Program-made: the position numbers and the translations under genes
Shown: in pieces, positions 1 through 8,676 of the stretch
Position numbering within the stretch: the stretch's first letter is position 1
How the letters are laid out: each line of letters begins with the position of its first letter
Notes under the pieces: model-generated
Seen by the model: the letters and a program-made list of their open reading frames with translations, nothing else
What the model was told of the DNA's origin: nothing
The model's database searches: none
NCBI RefSeq assembly: GCF_025909975.1
Contig: NZ_JAPCIO010000009.1
Location: 1 to 64,000 of the forward strand
Reading direction: 5' to 3'
From: Flavobacterium lacisediminis
GTDB taxonomy: Bacteria > Bacteroidota > Bacteroidia > Flavobacteriales > Flavobacteriaceae
DNA: 64,000 nucleotides

Positions 1-1092
1 TTTTGCACTTAAAATATGAGCTAAACTATAACTCATTGTAAAAATCGCCATATAACGTCCTTCATGTCCTTTAGGAGCACGGCTCATTGCAAACGAATTG
101 GAAAACGGAAAAGCAAACATTTCGGCAAACGTCATAAATAACATCATAATAATTAAAATACCAGCCCATTGATTAATTAAAAGTAAAAAAATACTAATTG
201 CCATAGCAGCACAACCATAGGTAATAACTTTTAATTTATTGATTTTATGTTTTTCAATATAACTCACAATTGGCATTTCTAAAAAGAAAACTAAAATTCC
301 GTTTAACGTTAAAAGTAATCCTGTTTGAAATTCCGATAAGTTAAATTGTTCTTTATGATATAACGGAATGGTTGTAAATAATTGAAAAAATAAGATTCCA
401 GTTACTAATGTTGCTGCAAGAAAAATCCAAAAAGGTTTGTCTTTAAAAACCGAATACGTTAATACTTCTCCAGGATGTTCTTTGTCGGTATATTTTGATT
501 TTTTCTTTTCTTTTACTAAAATCCAAAAGAGCAAAATGGCTATAATACACGTTGCACCATCTACCCAAAATAATCCTTTGTAACCTACACTCATAATTAA
601 TAATCCACCCAGTGCTGGTCCAGCTGCAAAGCCTAAATTAATTGCTAATCGCACCAATGTTAATGCTCTAGTTCTGTTTTCGGGTTTGGCGTAAGCTCCT
701 AACGACACAAACATTGCGGGTCTAAACATATCTGCAACTACCATTATTAAAAATATGGCAAGCAATAAACCTTCATAACTAGTTACAAATTGCAATCCGA
801 AAAACGAAATTCCGCTGGTTAATAAACTAAAAATCATTATTTTATAAAATCCAATTTTGTCAGATAACTTTCCGCCTAGCCATGAACCCAAAATGGAACC
901 ACATCCAAAACTCACCATAATCCAACCTACCTGACTGTACGAAAAATGTAAATCTTCTTTCAAATATTTAGATAAGAAAGGAAGTACCATTGTACCCGCA
1001 CGATTTATGAAAGTAATTAGTGTAAGAATCCATATTTCACGAGAAAATCCTCTAAAATTGTCGATATATTTATTAAAAGCGCGTTGTATCAT
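1..1092 (-). CDS. MFS family transporter (3' end missing)
   Basis: Reading the reverse strand from the ATG at 1092 gives an open frame of 364 codons running off the window start, so the C-terminus is missing. The product starts MIQRAFNKYIDNFRGF and is a chain of hydrophobic helices. Between helices 2 and 3 is the loop GSWLGGKLSDKIG, which matches the MFS signature GxLaDrxGrr. This supports a proton-coupled major facilitator transporter of the inner membrane; the substrate cannot be told. A -7 element TAAATTTG (reverse strand, 1109-1116) lies just upstream of the start. The gene is divergent from the DUF1684 gene. Confidence 0.85.
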   Translation of the reverse strand, partial: MIQRAFNKYIDNFRGFSREIWILTLITFINRAGTMVLPFLSKYLKEDLHFSYSQVGWIMVSFGCGSILGSWLGGKLSDKIGFYKIMIFSLLTSGISFFGLQFVTSYEGLLLAIFLIMVVADMFRPAMFVSLGAYAKPENRTRALTLVRLAINLGFAAGPALGGLLIMSVGYKGLFWVDGATCIIAILLFWILVKEKKKSKYTDKEHPGEVLTYSVFKDKPFWIFLAATLVTGILFFQLFTTIPLYHKEQFNLSEFQTGLLLTLNGILVFFLEMPIVSYIEKHKINKLKVITYGCAAMAISIFLLLINQWAGILIIMMLFMTFAEMFAFPFSNSFAMSRAPKGHEGRYMAIFTMSYSLAHILSAK

Positions 1093-1176
1093 AGTGATTA
1101 TTGATGTGCAAATTTACGAAAGCCAACACGATTAAAATGTTATAGAAATTATATATTTTTGTAAAAAACACTACTC

Positions 1177-1767
1177 ATGAAAAAAATCATTCTTTTTCTT
1201 TTTTGTTCCTCCATAATTTTTGCTCAAAAAGATGTGGCTGCAGCCGAAAAATTTCAAGCCGAATTAAACAAAAGTTATGCAGATTCGCTAAAAAGTCCTC
1301 TAATGAAAGACGATTTAAAGCAATTTAAAGGATTAGATTTTTATCCAATTGACGAAAAATTTATGGTTGAAGCGGTTTTTATCCGTACAAAAAGAGAAAA
1401 ATCGTTCAAAATGAAAACTACAACCAGTAGAACGCCAATGTATAAAAAATATGGGGAATTGCACTTTTCAATTGATGGTAAAGCATTGAAATTAAATGTG
1501 TTTCAAAATATCGAATTGTCAAAAAAACCAGGTTTTAACGATTACTTGTTTCTTCCATTTTCTGATTTAACCTGTGGAAAAGATAGTTATATTGGCGGTC
1601 GCTATATTGATATGCGAATTCCAAAATCGGGAAAAATAACAATCGATTTTAATCAGGCGTATAACCCATATTGTGCTTATAATTATGAATATTCGTGCCC
1701 AATTGTACCTTTAGAAAACGATTTGGATATTGAAATTAATGCTGGTGTAAAAAAATTCCATGACTAA
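1177..1767 (+). CDS. DUF1684 domain protein, secreted
   Basis: 196 residues with a signal peptide (MKKIILFLFCSSIIFAQ, cleavage after Ala-Gln likely). The mature part matches the DUF1684 pattern: FYPIDEKF near the start, a middle RTPMYKKYGELHF segment, then LPFSDLTCGKDSYIGGRYIDM and a C-terminal NPYCAYNYEYSCPI block, the conserved Asn-Pro-Tyr-Cys-Ala-Tyr region. The family has no settled function. A -7 like TATTTTTG lies at 1154-1161. The last 8 bases overlap the start of the TatD gene, which suggests translational coupling. Confidence 0.85.
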   Translation: MKKIILFLFCSSIIFAQKDVAAAEKFQAELNKSYADSLKSPLMKDDLKQFKGLDFYPIDEKFMVEAVFIRTKREKSFKMKTTTSRTPMYKKYGELHFSIDGKALKLNVFQNIELSKKPGFNDYLFLPFSDLTCGKDSYIGGRYIDMRIPKSGKITIDFNQAYNPYCAYNYEYSCPIVPLENDLDIEINAGVKKFHD

Positions 1768-2407
1768 ATTCATCAATTTACATACGCACAAATTTTCTAA
1801 TTTATCGGATGTTATTGAAGTTGTAAATCAATATCCGTGGGAATTTGATACGAATATTCCAAACTATTCTATCGGAATTCATCCGTGGTTTATTGATGAA
1901 AGTAGATTAGAAAAAGATTTAGAAATCATCAAAGAAAAACTGCAATTGTCGGAATGCTTAGCACTTGGTGAATGTGGTTTAGACAAACGAATTGAAATTC
2001 CAATGGAGTTACAAATATCTGTTTTCAAGAAGCAATTAGAAATCGTACAACAAACCAATAAACCAATTGTTTTACATTGTGTTGCTGCTTTTGATGAAGT
2101 TATAGCCATCAAAAAAGAGATGAAAATTATAAATCCAATGCTAATTCACGGTTTTTCAAAAAACGAACAAGTTGCAAAATCGCTTTTTGAAAATGGTTTT
2201 TATCTTTCGTTTGGAAAATACTTACTTCGTAACAAAGAATTAGAAAAAGTGTTTAAATTTGCACCCGAAAATCAAGTTTTATTAGAAACCGATACTATTG
2301 AAGAATCTATTTATGAAGTTTATGAAAAAGCAGCTTCGATAAAAGGAATTTCAGTTGAGGAAATGAAAACAATCGTTTTTACTAATTTTTCAAGGATTTT
2401 CAGTTAA
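1760..2407 (+). CDS. TatD family metal-dependent hydrolase
   Basis: 215 residues, short for TatD (about 260). It keeps the N-terminal metal motif as NLHTHKF (HxH), then GECGLDKR with the bridging Glu, IVLHC for the next His, LIHGFSKN, and LLETDT with the C-terminal Asp. These are the metal-ligand positions of TatD-type deoxyribonucleases/amidohydrolases with a TIM-barrel fold. Members act on DNA or nucleotides in the cytoplasm, but the substrate of the short flavobacterial form is uncertain. It overlaps the DUF1684 gene by 8 bases and is followed closely by tcdA. Confidence 0.85.
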   Translation: MTKFINLHTHKFSNLSDVIEVVNQYPWEFDTNIPNYSIGIHPWFIDESRLEKDLEIIKEKLQLSECLALGECGLDKRIEIPMELQISVFKKQLEIVQQTNKPIVLHCVAAFDEVIAIKKEMKIINPMLIHGFSKNEQVAKSLFENGFYLSFGKYLLRNKELEKVFKFAPENQVLLETDTIEESIYEVYEKAASIKGISVEEMKTIVFTNFSRIFS

Positions 2408-2458
2408 ACAATAAACTCGTAAAGATAAGTTGTGACTTGTCTTCATAAACAAATTAAA

Positions 2459-3184
2459 ATGGCAAAGTGGAAAGAAAGAGCAGCTTTATTATTTAAAGAA
2501 GAAGGAATTCAAAAACTTGAAAGCGCAAATGTTTTAGTAGTTGGTTTAGGCGGTGTAGGAAGTTTTGCTGCCGAATTTTTAGCTCGTGCAGGTGTTGGTT
2601 CTATGACTATTGTTGATGGAGATGTGGTGGATATTACAAATATTAATCGGCAATTGCCCGCTTTGCACAGCACCGTTGGTGAACCCAAAGTAAAAATTGT
2701 AGGAGATCGTTTGATGGATATTAATCCAGAATTAAAATTAACCCGAATAGAAGAGTTTTTATCGCCAGAACGTGCTTTTGAATTGGTTTCTCCAGAGTTT
2801 GATTATGTTTTAGATTGTATTGATAGTGTTACGCCAAAAATTAATTTAATTGTTGCTTGCAAACGCAAAAAAGTTAAAGTTATTAGTAACATGGGAGCAG
2901 GAGGGAAGTTTGAAGCCGAAAAAGTAAGAGTTCGTGATATAAGCAAAACAGAATATTGCCCGTTAGCGAAGAATGTACGCAAGCGTTTAAAAATGGAAGG
3001 AATTTCAAAAGGAGTAAAAGTGGTATATTCATACGAACGACCAGATTATTCTAGTGTAAAAACCACTGATGGAACAAATTTCAAGAAATCTTTTTACGGA
3101 ACGAACAGTTGGATGCCAGCTTTGTTTGGTTTACATGCCGCTGAAACCGTTGTTAAGCATTTGATAGGAAAGAATAAAGAATAA
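2459..3184 (+). CDS. tcdA: tRNA threonylcarbamoyladenosine dehydratase
   Basis: A ThiF/MoeB/HesA-like E1 fold enzyme, 241 residues from the ATG at 2459 (MAKWKERAALLF). The longer frame begins with GTG at 2432 and adds nine unlikely residues. The ATP-binding loop is VVGLGGVGSFAAEFLARAG near residue 30, followed by the acidic strand VDGD and NINRQLPALHSTVG, the Arg finger region. DCIDSVTPK is also typical. TcdA (CsdL) cyclises t6A37 to ct6A in ANN-decoding tRNAs in an ATP-dependent reaction. The Zn-binding CxxC pairs of MoeB are absent, as expected for TcdA. Confidence 0.88.
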   Translation: MAKWKERAALLFKEEGIQKLESANVLVVGLGGVGSFAAEFLARAGVGSMTIVDGDVVDITNINRQLPALHSTVGEPKVKIVGDRLMDINPELKLTRIEEFLSPERAFELVSPEFDYVLDCIDSVTPKINLIVACKRKKVKVISNMGAGGKFEAEKVRVRDISKTEYCPLAKNVRKRLKMEGISKGVKVVYSYERPDYSSVKTTDGTNFKKSFYGTNSWMPALFGLHAAETVVKHLIGKNKE

Positions 3185-3185
3185 A

Positions 3186-3216
3186 AAAAAGGACATTTTA
3201 AATGTCCTTTTTTTAT
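3186..3216. terminator. Terminator shared by tcdA and the converging gene
   Basis: Stem AAAGGACATTT / AAATGTCCTTT flanked by A and T runs just after the tcdA stop. It is symmetric, so it can also serve the reverse-strand gene ending at 3218. Confidence 0.85.
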
Positions 3217-3217
3217 T

Positions 3218-3667
3218 TTATCTAGAAGTTCTCATCGTTATGTCTTCGTTGTATTTGTCGTAAAATGTTTGTACTTTTTCAATATTTAAAATTCCTTTGC
3301 TATCAATAACCTTTTCTTTTAATAGCCATTTTACTAATTTTTGCATATTCTTTTTCGAATTCATACCTAATCCTGAAATAATATGCTCAACACTTGTAGA
3401 TTCAACTTTTACTTTAGCGGTTAAAAAGTTTAGAATGATGTAATCATCATCAGTATATCCATTTGTTTCGTTGGAATGCCATTTGAATAGCAATATTTCG
3501 TCATCGCCTTCTAATGAGTAAAAGGAATGTTGGCTAACATTAATTTTTTCATATTTTAAAATTGGTGTTCCATCTAAAAGAACTTTATCGTCTTTAATTT
3601 CAACTTCTTGTGCATTTATAAAAGATCCAATTAGTATAAAAACAATTGATGAAAAAAGTTTATTCAT
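3218..3667 (-). CDS. Hypothetical secreted protein
   Basis: 149 residues with a clean signal peptide (MNKLFSSIVFILIGSFINAQ). I do not recognise a family. The mature part has a short beta-rich first half (VEIKDDKVLLDGTPILKYEK) and a basic helical second half (KKNMQKLVKWLLKEKVID), ending in MRTSR. The sequence looks like a small periplasmic or surface protein. It lies 21 bases downstream of the SRPBCC gene on the same strand, so the two may be co-transcribed. Confidence 0.6.
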   Translation of the reverse strand: MNKLFSSIVFILIGSFINAQEVEIKDDKVLLDGTPILKYEKINVSQHSFYSLEGDDEILLFKWHSNETNGYTDDDYIILNFLTAKVKVESTSVEHIISGLGMNSKKNMQKLVKWLLKEKVIDSKGILNIEKVQTFYDKYNEDITMRTSR

Positions 3668-3688
3668 TAGTATAAAATTTAAAAATAA

Positions 3689-4714
3689 TTATTGATTTGT
3701 ATTAGTTGTCGTTCCTTCTACAGGTGTAGTGATTTCTACTTCAGTTTCAACTGGTTTTGGTTTTGGAATGTAAACTCGTTTTTTTATTGGTACAAAAATT
3801 TCGGTTACCCATTTTGAAGGTTTACGTTCTTTTGGTAAACTAACTTTATAAACTTCAATGTTAGTTCCTTCTAAATCCTCAATTAGTTTTTTCTTTTTAA
3901 TATAAGCTAAAGTTTTGTCCCAAGCTTCTTGATTGTGAGAATAATCGCCAGTTAAAGTTGTTTTTACAGCTAAAAATTCATCAAAATGACCTCCTGAAAT
4001 TTCGCTTCCTGGAGTTGTTAAAATTTCTTCCTCAACCGGAACACACATTGAAAAAATGGTTGTTTTGTTTTGTTTATCCCAAGTATCATAAGTAATAAAA
4101 GGTAAACCCGTAATGATAATATCGTTTTTCTCCACAAAAGCCATCATATTTTGCAACATGGTTTTAGAAACTTTTTGAAAATCGGCAAATGAACAAGTAT
4201 CTATTTGTTGGATATAATTGGTTGCATGTTTAGTTATCAATCCGTGAATTTTAATATTGTAAGTAGTCAATTCCTTAACTAAATAGGTGTCAATGTTGTT
4301 TAATCCGTCTTCTAATTTATCTCCTAATACATTATCAACGCCACCTTGTAAAACACTCAATAATTTTAATTCAAAATCTAATTTCCCTTTTAATTCCCAA
4401 GTAACTAAAGCTCCTTTTTTTGTTTTTTGAAAACGCATAAAGGAATCGTTTTTCTCACCTGAAACCGTAATGGTTTGCATAATTGTATCACCTGGAACTG
4501 ATTTTAGATTTTTAAAAACCGCATTGTCTTTATCCCAAGGATTCCAATCAACTAAAGAAGTGCTATCGGAAACAAAATTATAAACAATATCCTTTGAAGC
4601 TTTTATTTCTTTAGAGCGAACCACTCTATAGTCGCTTTGCTGAGTAGCAACAAAGACAACAAAGGCCACACTAAATAGAAGCAATAAAAGAAGTATGTAT
4701 TTTAAAATTCTCAT
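3689..4714 (-). CDS. SRPBCC/GyrI-like small-ligand-binding protein
   Basis: 341 residues. One N-terminal membrane helix (LKYILLLLLLFSVAFVVFVA) is followed by a polyketide-cyclase/START-like segment: VVRSKEIKASKDIVYNFVSDSTSLVDWNPW is the classical SRPBCC opening. From about residue 160 a GyrI/AraC-effector-binding-like domain follows, with GLPFITYDTWD and SMCVPVEEE. The tail is Pro/Thr/Glu-rich (KPVETEVEITTPVEGTTTNTNQ). It is probably membrane-anchored and faces the periplasm. The ligand is unknown. It is followed by the small secreted protein gene. Confidence 0.7.
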   Translation of the reverse strand: MRILKYILLLLLLFSVAFVVFVATQQSDYRVVRSKEIKASKDIVYNFVSDSTSLVDWNPWDKDNAVFKNLKSVPGDTIMQTITVSGEKNDSFMRFQKTKKGALVTWELKGKLDFELKLLSVLQGGVDNVLGDKLEDGLNNIDTYLVKELTTYNIKIHGLITKHATNYIQQIDTCSFADFQKVSKTMLQNMMAFVEKNDIIITGLPFITYDTWDKQNKTTIFSMCVPVEEEILTTPGSEISGGHFDEFLAVKTTLTGDYSHNQEAWDKTLAYIKKKKLIEDLEGTNIEVYKVSLPKERKPSKWVTEIFVPIKKRVYIPKPKPVETEVEITTPVEGTTTNTNQ

Positions 4715-4748
4715 CAGGGCATGAATTTGTTTTTCAAAAGTAAGAAAA

Positions 4749-4937
4749 TTAATCTTTCATTAGTACTTTAATTAAAAAGAGTAACCCAATGAAGCCTAAA
4801 AATCCAATAAATACCCAATAGGTTCCTTTATAGAACGGTTTCATTTGTCTTAAATCTTTACGGTATACCAATATCATTGTGGTTACAAACGCAATTATAA
4901 AGAAAATAGCAAAGTAGATTTGTCCTGTTGAAAACAT
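4749..4937 (-). CDS. Small two-helix membrane protein
   Basis: 62 residues with two hydrophobic segments (IYFAIFFIIAFVTTMILVY and YWVFIGFLGFIGLLFLIKVL) joined by a basic loop RKDLRQMKPFYKG. No family recognised with certainty. It begins with an ATG at 4937 and lies 34 bases upstream of the SRPBCC gene on the same strand, so they are likely one transcript. Confidence 0.65.
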   Translation of the reverse strand: MFSTGQIYFAIFFIIAFVTTMILVYRKDLRQMKPFYKGTYWVFIGFLGFIGLLFLIKVLMKD

Positions 4938-5011
4938 ATTGAAAATTTTTACAAAAATAAGAATTTAATACTATCTAATTTTTTAATTTAGAGAAATTTA
5001 TAAGGTCAATT

Positions 5012-5395
5012 ATGCAAAAACAATTAAAAGCAGTAAGAATTTTTCATGAAACCTATGGTTTAGGAGTGAGTGAAGAAATGAAAGCCGATTTAGGTGCTTT
5101 AAAAAATGAACTTCGTTTTAACCTAATGAAAGAAGAAAATGAAGAATATTTAGAAGCCGTTCAAAACAATGATATCGTTGAAATTGCCGATGCTCTAGGC
5201 GATATGTTATATATTTTGTGTGGTACCATTTTAGAACACGGATTACAACATAAAATTGAAGAAGTGTTTGATGAAATTCAACGTTCAAATATGAGTAAAC
5301 TTGGAGAAGACGGAAAACCTATTTATAGAGAAGACGGAAAAGTAATGAAAGGTCCAAATTACTTTAAACCTAATTTTGAGGAAATTTTAAAATAA
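5012..5395 (+). CDS. MazG-like nucleotide pyrophosphohydrolase
   Basis: 127 residues. The all-alpha NTP-PPase signature is visible: LMKEENEEYLEA (ExxE), then EIADALGDMLYILCG (ExxxD), the Mg2+-binding pattern of MazG/PRA-PH-like enzymes. The sequence RSNMSKLGEDGKPIYREDGKVMKGPNY resembles the loop of the phosphoribosyl-ATP pyrophosphohydrolase-like family. It would hydrolyse a (d)NTP to the monophosphate and PPi, in house-cleaning. The exact substrate is unknown. It stands alone, followed at once by a strong terminator. Confidence 0.8.
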   Translation: MQKQLKAVRIFHETYGLGVSEEMKADLGALKNELRFNLMKEENEEYLEAVQNNDIVEIADALGDMLYILCGTILEHGLQHKIEEVFDEIQRSNMSKLGEDGKPIYREDGKVMKGPNYFKPNFEEILK

Positions 5396-5430
5396 AAAAA
5401 GGCGATTTCAATTTTGAAATCGCCTTTTTA
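5393..5430. terminator. Terminator after the MazG-like gene
   Basis: Perfect stem AAAGGCGATTTCA / TGAAATCGCCTTT with flanking A and T runs directly behind the stop codon. It is symmetric and may also stop ilvE transcription from the other side. Confidence 0.9.
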
Positions 5431-5450
5431 CTTATATGTTTTTTAATTTT

Positions 5451-5492
5451 GAACACTGAACACTGAACACTGAACACTGAACACTGAACACT
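5451..5492. repeat. Six tandem copies of heptamer GAACACT
   Basis: Six perfect head-to-tail copies of GAACACT fill 42 bases between the terminator at 5393-5430 and the ilvE stop codon. The last copy supplies the first two bases of the TAG stop (reverse strand) of ilvE, so the array is the first part of the ilvE 3' untranslated region. Arrays of this kind are prone to slippage. Confidence 0.95.
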
Positions 5493-6558
5493 ATATCTTA
5501 ACAGTCCAACCAAAAGTGTCTTCTGCTAATTTATATTGAATGTTAGTTAGCTTTTCTTTAATTTCTAAAGCCACCGAGTTTTCTAATTTTGGTAATTCAT
5601 AGTATTCACCTAAATAAGAAAAACCTACGATTGGATTAATCACTGCCGCAGTTCCTGCACCAAAGATCTCTTTTAATGAACCATCTTTTGCAGCAGATAC
5701 TAATTCGTCAACTAAAACCGAACGTACTTCTACTTTAATGTTTTCTCTTTGCGCTAATTCGATAACACTTTTACGAGTAACACCGTCTAGGATTCTTTCA
5801 CTTGTTGGTGCTGTGTAAATTGTATCATTAATTCTAAAGAAAACATTCATGGTTCCAGCTTCTTCCAGTTTGGTATGCGTAGCATCATCTGTCCAAATGA
5901 TTTGTTGGAAACCTTGCTCGTTTGCTAATTTTGTTGGGTAAAACTGTGCAGAGTAATTTCCTGCAGCTTTAGCCGCACCAATTCCTCCGTTAGCCGCTCT
6001 ACTGAAATGTTCCGCAATAAGTACTCTAACTTCACCAGAATAATAAGCACGAGCTGGTGATAATATAATCATAAAACGGTATTCTTGAGAAGGAGCCGCA
6101 ATTACACCATGTCCGGTTGCAATCATAAAAGGACGGATATACAAAGTATTTCCTTTTCCTTTTTTAACCCATTCTTTTTCAATTTCTAATAAACGGTGTA
6201 AACCTCCTAAGAAAACATCTTCAGGAACTTCTGGCATTGCCATTCTAGTAGCACTTTTATTAAAACGGTGATAATTTTCATCTGGTCTAAACAACCAAAC
6301 GTCATCTTGCTCATCTTTGTAAGCTTTCATTCCTTCAAAAATAGCTTGTCCGTAGTGGAACACTTTTGCAGAAGGATCAATCATGAAAGGTGCATATGGT
6401 TCTATAACAGGTTTTTGCCATGCTCCATCTACATAATCACATACTAACATATGGTCTGTAAAGACATTACCAAAGGTTAGGTTTTCAAAATCAACCTCGC
6501 TGATTTTTGAATGAGGAGCCGAAATAATTTCAATTTCGTTTAAAGTTTTTAATTCCAT
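5491..6558 (-). CDS. ilvE: Branched-chain amino acid aminotransferase
   Basis: 355 residues from the ATG at 6558 (MELKTLNEIEIIS); the longer frame needs a TTG. Class IV PLP aminotransferase, BCAT type: YGQAIFEGMKAYKD, LYIRPFMIATG, and GGIGAAKAAGNYSAQFYP with the PLP lysine, then the Glu segment LEEAGTMNVFFRI and a C-terminal GAGTAAVINPIVGF. It transfers the amino group between glutamate and leucine, isoleucine or valine in the cytoplasm. The stop codon abuts the heptamer repeat. The upstream gap (6559-6856, about 300 bases) is AT-rich and holds a -7 like TAAATTTG on this strand at 6631-6638, but no other gene. Confidence 0.95.
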   Translation of the reverse strand: MELKTLNEIEIISAPHSKISEVDFENLTFGNVFTDHMLVCDYVDGAWQKPVIEPYAPFMIDPSAKVFHYGQAIFEGMKAYKDEQDDVWLFRPDENYHRFNKSATRMAMPEVPEDVFLGGLHRLLEIEKEWVKKGKGNTLYIRPFMIATGHGVIAAPSQEYRFMIILSPARAYYSGEVRVLIAEHFSRAANGGIGAAKAAGNYSAQFYPTKLANEQGFQQIIWTDDATHTKLEEAGTMNVFFRINDTIYTAPTSERILDGVTRKSVIELAQRENIKVEVRSVLVDELVSAAKDGSLKEIFGAGTAAVINPIVGFSYLGEYYELPKLENSVALEIKEKLTNIQYKLAEDTFGWTVKI

Positions 6559-6856
6559 TAGGGTCAAACTGTTATAATTTATAGTTTTGTAAAATCAACA
6601 AAAAAAAGGTAGATTTTTACGTATTCGTTGCAAATTTACTAAAAAAAAGAAGTTTTATTTTTACTTACCAAAAAATAATTATCAACAACTGACAAAACTT
6701 TATCTTGATAAAAACTTTAAATTGATTTTAAATCACCTAAATAAATAAGAAATCTTCGTGTCGTTAACTTCTTTTACAAGAGATGAAACTTTCTTTTTTG
6801 ATGCTCCGAAAATATAAAAAATATCGTTATTTTTGTTGAAATTATTCACAATTAAA

Positions 6857-7348
6857 ATGAAAAAAATACTTACTCTATCACTTCTAACTATTGCATTTGT
6901 TGGATGTGAACAAAAAAAAGAAACTACTCCAGAAATTGCTAAAGTAGATTATGCTGTTTTTGGCGACTCTATTTCATCTGAAGGCGCTTTATCGAATGCT
7001 GAAATGATGGAAAAATTCAAATCTTTAAAAGAAGGCGATACTTTAGAAGTAAAATTCAAATCAGGAATCAACGAAGTTTGTCAAAAGAAAGGTTGTTGGA
7101 TGACATTAGATTTAGCAAATGATAAAGAAGCTTTTGTAAAATTTAAAGACTATGGTTTCTTTGTTCCAAAAAATGCACAAGACAAAGAAGTTATTGTGAA
7201 CGGAAAAGCATTTGTAAGCGTTGAAAGTGTTGATGTTTTAAAACATTATGCAAAAGATGCTGGAAAATCACAAGCAGCAATTGACAGTATTGTAGAGCCA
7301 AAAGTAACGTACTCGTTTATGGCAAATGGTGTTTTAATTGCTAAATAA
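6857..7348 (+). CDS. DUF4920 domain lipoprotein
   Basis: 163 residues from the ATG at 6857; the first eight residues of the longer frame are not part of the signal peptide. Lipobox LTIAFVGC with lipidation at Cys18. The rest matches the DUF4920 pattern: YAVFGDSIS, then KVKFKSGINEVCQKKGCWMTLDL (CxxxGCWM) and FKDYGFFVP. Family members are small periplasmic lipoproteins with two conserved cysteines in the CxxKGCW motif, suggesting metal or redox binding. Its stop codon overlaps the next start by one base. Confidence 0.85.
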   Translation: MKKILTLSLLTIAFVGCEQKKETTPEIAKVDYAVFGDSISSEGALSNAEMMEKFKSLKEGDTLEVKFKSGINEVCQKKGCWMTLDLANDKEAFVKFKDYGFFVPKNAQDKEVIVNGKAFVSVESVDVLKHYAKDAGKSQAAIDSIVEPKVTYSFMANGVLIAK

Positions 7349-7806
7349 TGAAACAGTTAATTCTACTAGTATCTTTTGCTATTTTGTCGATTTCTTGTGA
7401 TAAGAAACTGGATGAAAAAGTTACAGATAAAGAAGCTTGTGAAACCGATTCAAAAGTAAATAAAGACGGTTTTGAAATGTATGAAATGTCAGAAATGGCA
7501 GCTCTTATGGAACAAATGTATGTTGATAATGAACGTTTGAAAGAACGCATCATGAAAGGAGATACCATTGGTAAATTTCCGCAACATTTTATTCGCATTC
7601 ATAAAGCAGTAATGACTGACGAAACCGATAAAGATGCTTTTTTTGATGAGCAAGCGGCTAAATTTATCAAAGCTCAGGAATTGATTTATCAAGATCCAAA
7701 AAATGCTAAAGAACATTTTAATAACGGAATTGATGCTTGTATCAAATGCCACGAAGTAAAATGTGGAGGACCGATACCGAAAATTAAGAAATTGTACATT
7801 GAGTAA
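7348..7806 (+). CDS. Lipoprotein with a single CxxCH heme-type motif
   Basis: 152 residues; signal peptide LILLVSFAILSISC with lipidation at Cys17. The middle is acidic and helical with a Met-rich stretch (EMYEMSEMAALMEQMY). The C-terminus holds DACIKCHEVKCGGPIPKIKKLYI, where CIKCH is a c-type heme attachment motif in the setting common to small cytochromes. A conserved four-helix cytochrome c' like layout is possible, since such proteins carry the heme at the C-terminus. Function unknown; coupled to the DUF4920 gene by a one-base overlap, so both probably act together in the periplasm. Confidence 0.7.
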   Translation: MKQLILLVSFAILSISCDKKLDEKVTDKEACETDSKVNKDGFEMYEMSEMAALMEQMYVDNERLKERIMKGDTIGKFPQHFIRIHKAVMTDETDKDAFFDEQAAKFIKAQELIYQDPKNAKEHFNNGIDACIKCHEVKCGGPIPKIKKLYIE

Positions 7807-7821
7807 TGTACTCATTAAAAT

Positions 7822-7868
7822 AAAAAAGGTTTAAGAGCTAGATTTCGAATTCTTAAACCTTTTCTTTT
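7822..7868. terminator. Terminator behind the lipoprotein pair
   Basis: Stem AAAAGGTTTAAGA / TCTTAAACCTTTT around an 18-base loop, followed by a T-rich stretch that runs into the mnmD start region. Confidence 0.75.
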
Positions 7869-7878
7869 TGAATTTATT

Positions 7879-8544
7879 ATGAAAAGAGAAATCATTATCA
7901 CCGACGACGGATCCACGACTATACGAATTCCAGAATGGGACGAGAACTATCATTCTACTCATGGTGCTATTCAGGAAGCGAAACATGTTTTTATCAAGAA
8001 CGGATTGGATTTATTTCAAAATCAGGATTCGATTTCTATTTTAGAAATTGGTTTTGGAACGGGTTTGAATGCTTTCATTACTTTTTTGGAAACTATAAAT
8101 AAAGAAAAAGTTAATTACGTTGGAGTAGAAGCATATCCCATTTCTCAGGAAGAAATAGCGCAAATGAATTATGTTTCTGAATTAGATTCCGAAATGTATC
8201 AGGAGATTTTTGATAAAATGCATTCTTGTGATTGGGAAAAACAAGAAACGATTTCTGAAAATTTTCATTTAACTAAGAGAAAACAGTTTTTTCAAGATAT
8301 CGAAGACAAAAACCAATTCGATTTGATTTATTTTGATGCCTTCGGATTTCCATTACAACCCGAATTATGGAGTGAAGTCATTTTTAAGAAAATGTACGAT
8401 GCACTTTTATCAAAAGGAACTCTTGTTACTTATGCTTGCCGTTCATCTATTAAGAACGCAATGCTAAGTGTCGGATTTTCAATTGAAAAACTACCTGGAG
8501 CTCCAGGAAAACGCGAAATGTTACGCGCTACAAAAAATGTATGA
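7879..8544 (+). CDS. mnmD: tRNA (mnm5s2U34)-methyltransferase, MnmD type
   Basis: 221 residues equal to the N-terminal methyltransferase half of E. coli MnmC only (DUF752); the FAD oxidase half is missing, as usual in Bacteroidota. The start TTDDGSTTIRIPEWDENYHSTHGAIQEAKHVF is characteristic. The SAM loop is ILEIGFGTGLNAF near residue 57, and DLIYFDAFGFPLQPELWS carries the catalytic-domain motif. PGAPGKREMLRATK is the standard C-terminus. It methylates nm5U34 in tRNAs for Glu, Gln and Lys codons in the cytoplasm. Confidence 0.92.
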   Translation: MKREIIITDDGSTTIRIPEWDENYHSTHGAIQEAKHVFIKNGLDLFQNQDSISILEIGFGTGLNAFITFLETINKEKVNYVGVEAYPISQEEIAQMNYVSELDSEMYQEIFDKMHSCDWEKQETISENFHLTKRKQFFQDIEDKNQFDLIYFDAFGFPLQPELWSEVIFKKMYDALLSKGTLVTYACRSSIKNAMLSVGFSIEKLPGAPGKREMLRATKNV

Positions 8545-8676
8545 TTTTTACTGTAAAGTAAGAATTTAATAAAATTTTAGCATTTTTTTTATTAACTATA
8601 ACGTTTTCGAAAGATTTTTTTATTTATCTTTACGACAAGTTCTTACCCCCAGTCTAACCTTTTATCTAGAAAAAGT

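Noticed and set aside
5451..5492. CRISPR-like array
   Set aside because: The unit is 7 bases with no spacers and no cas genes nearby; it is a simple tandem repeat.
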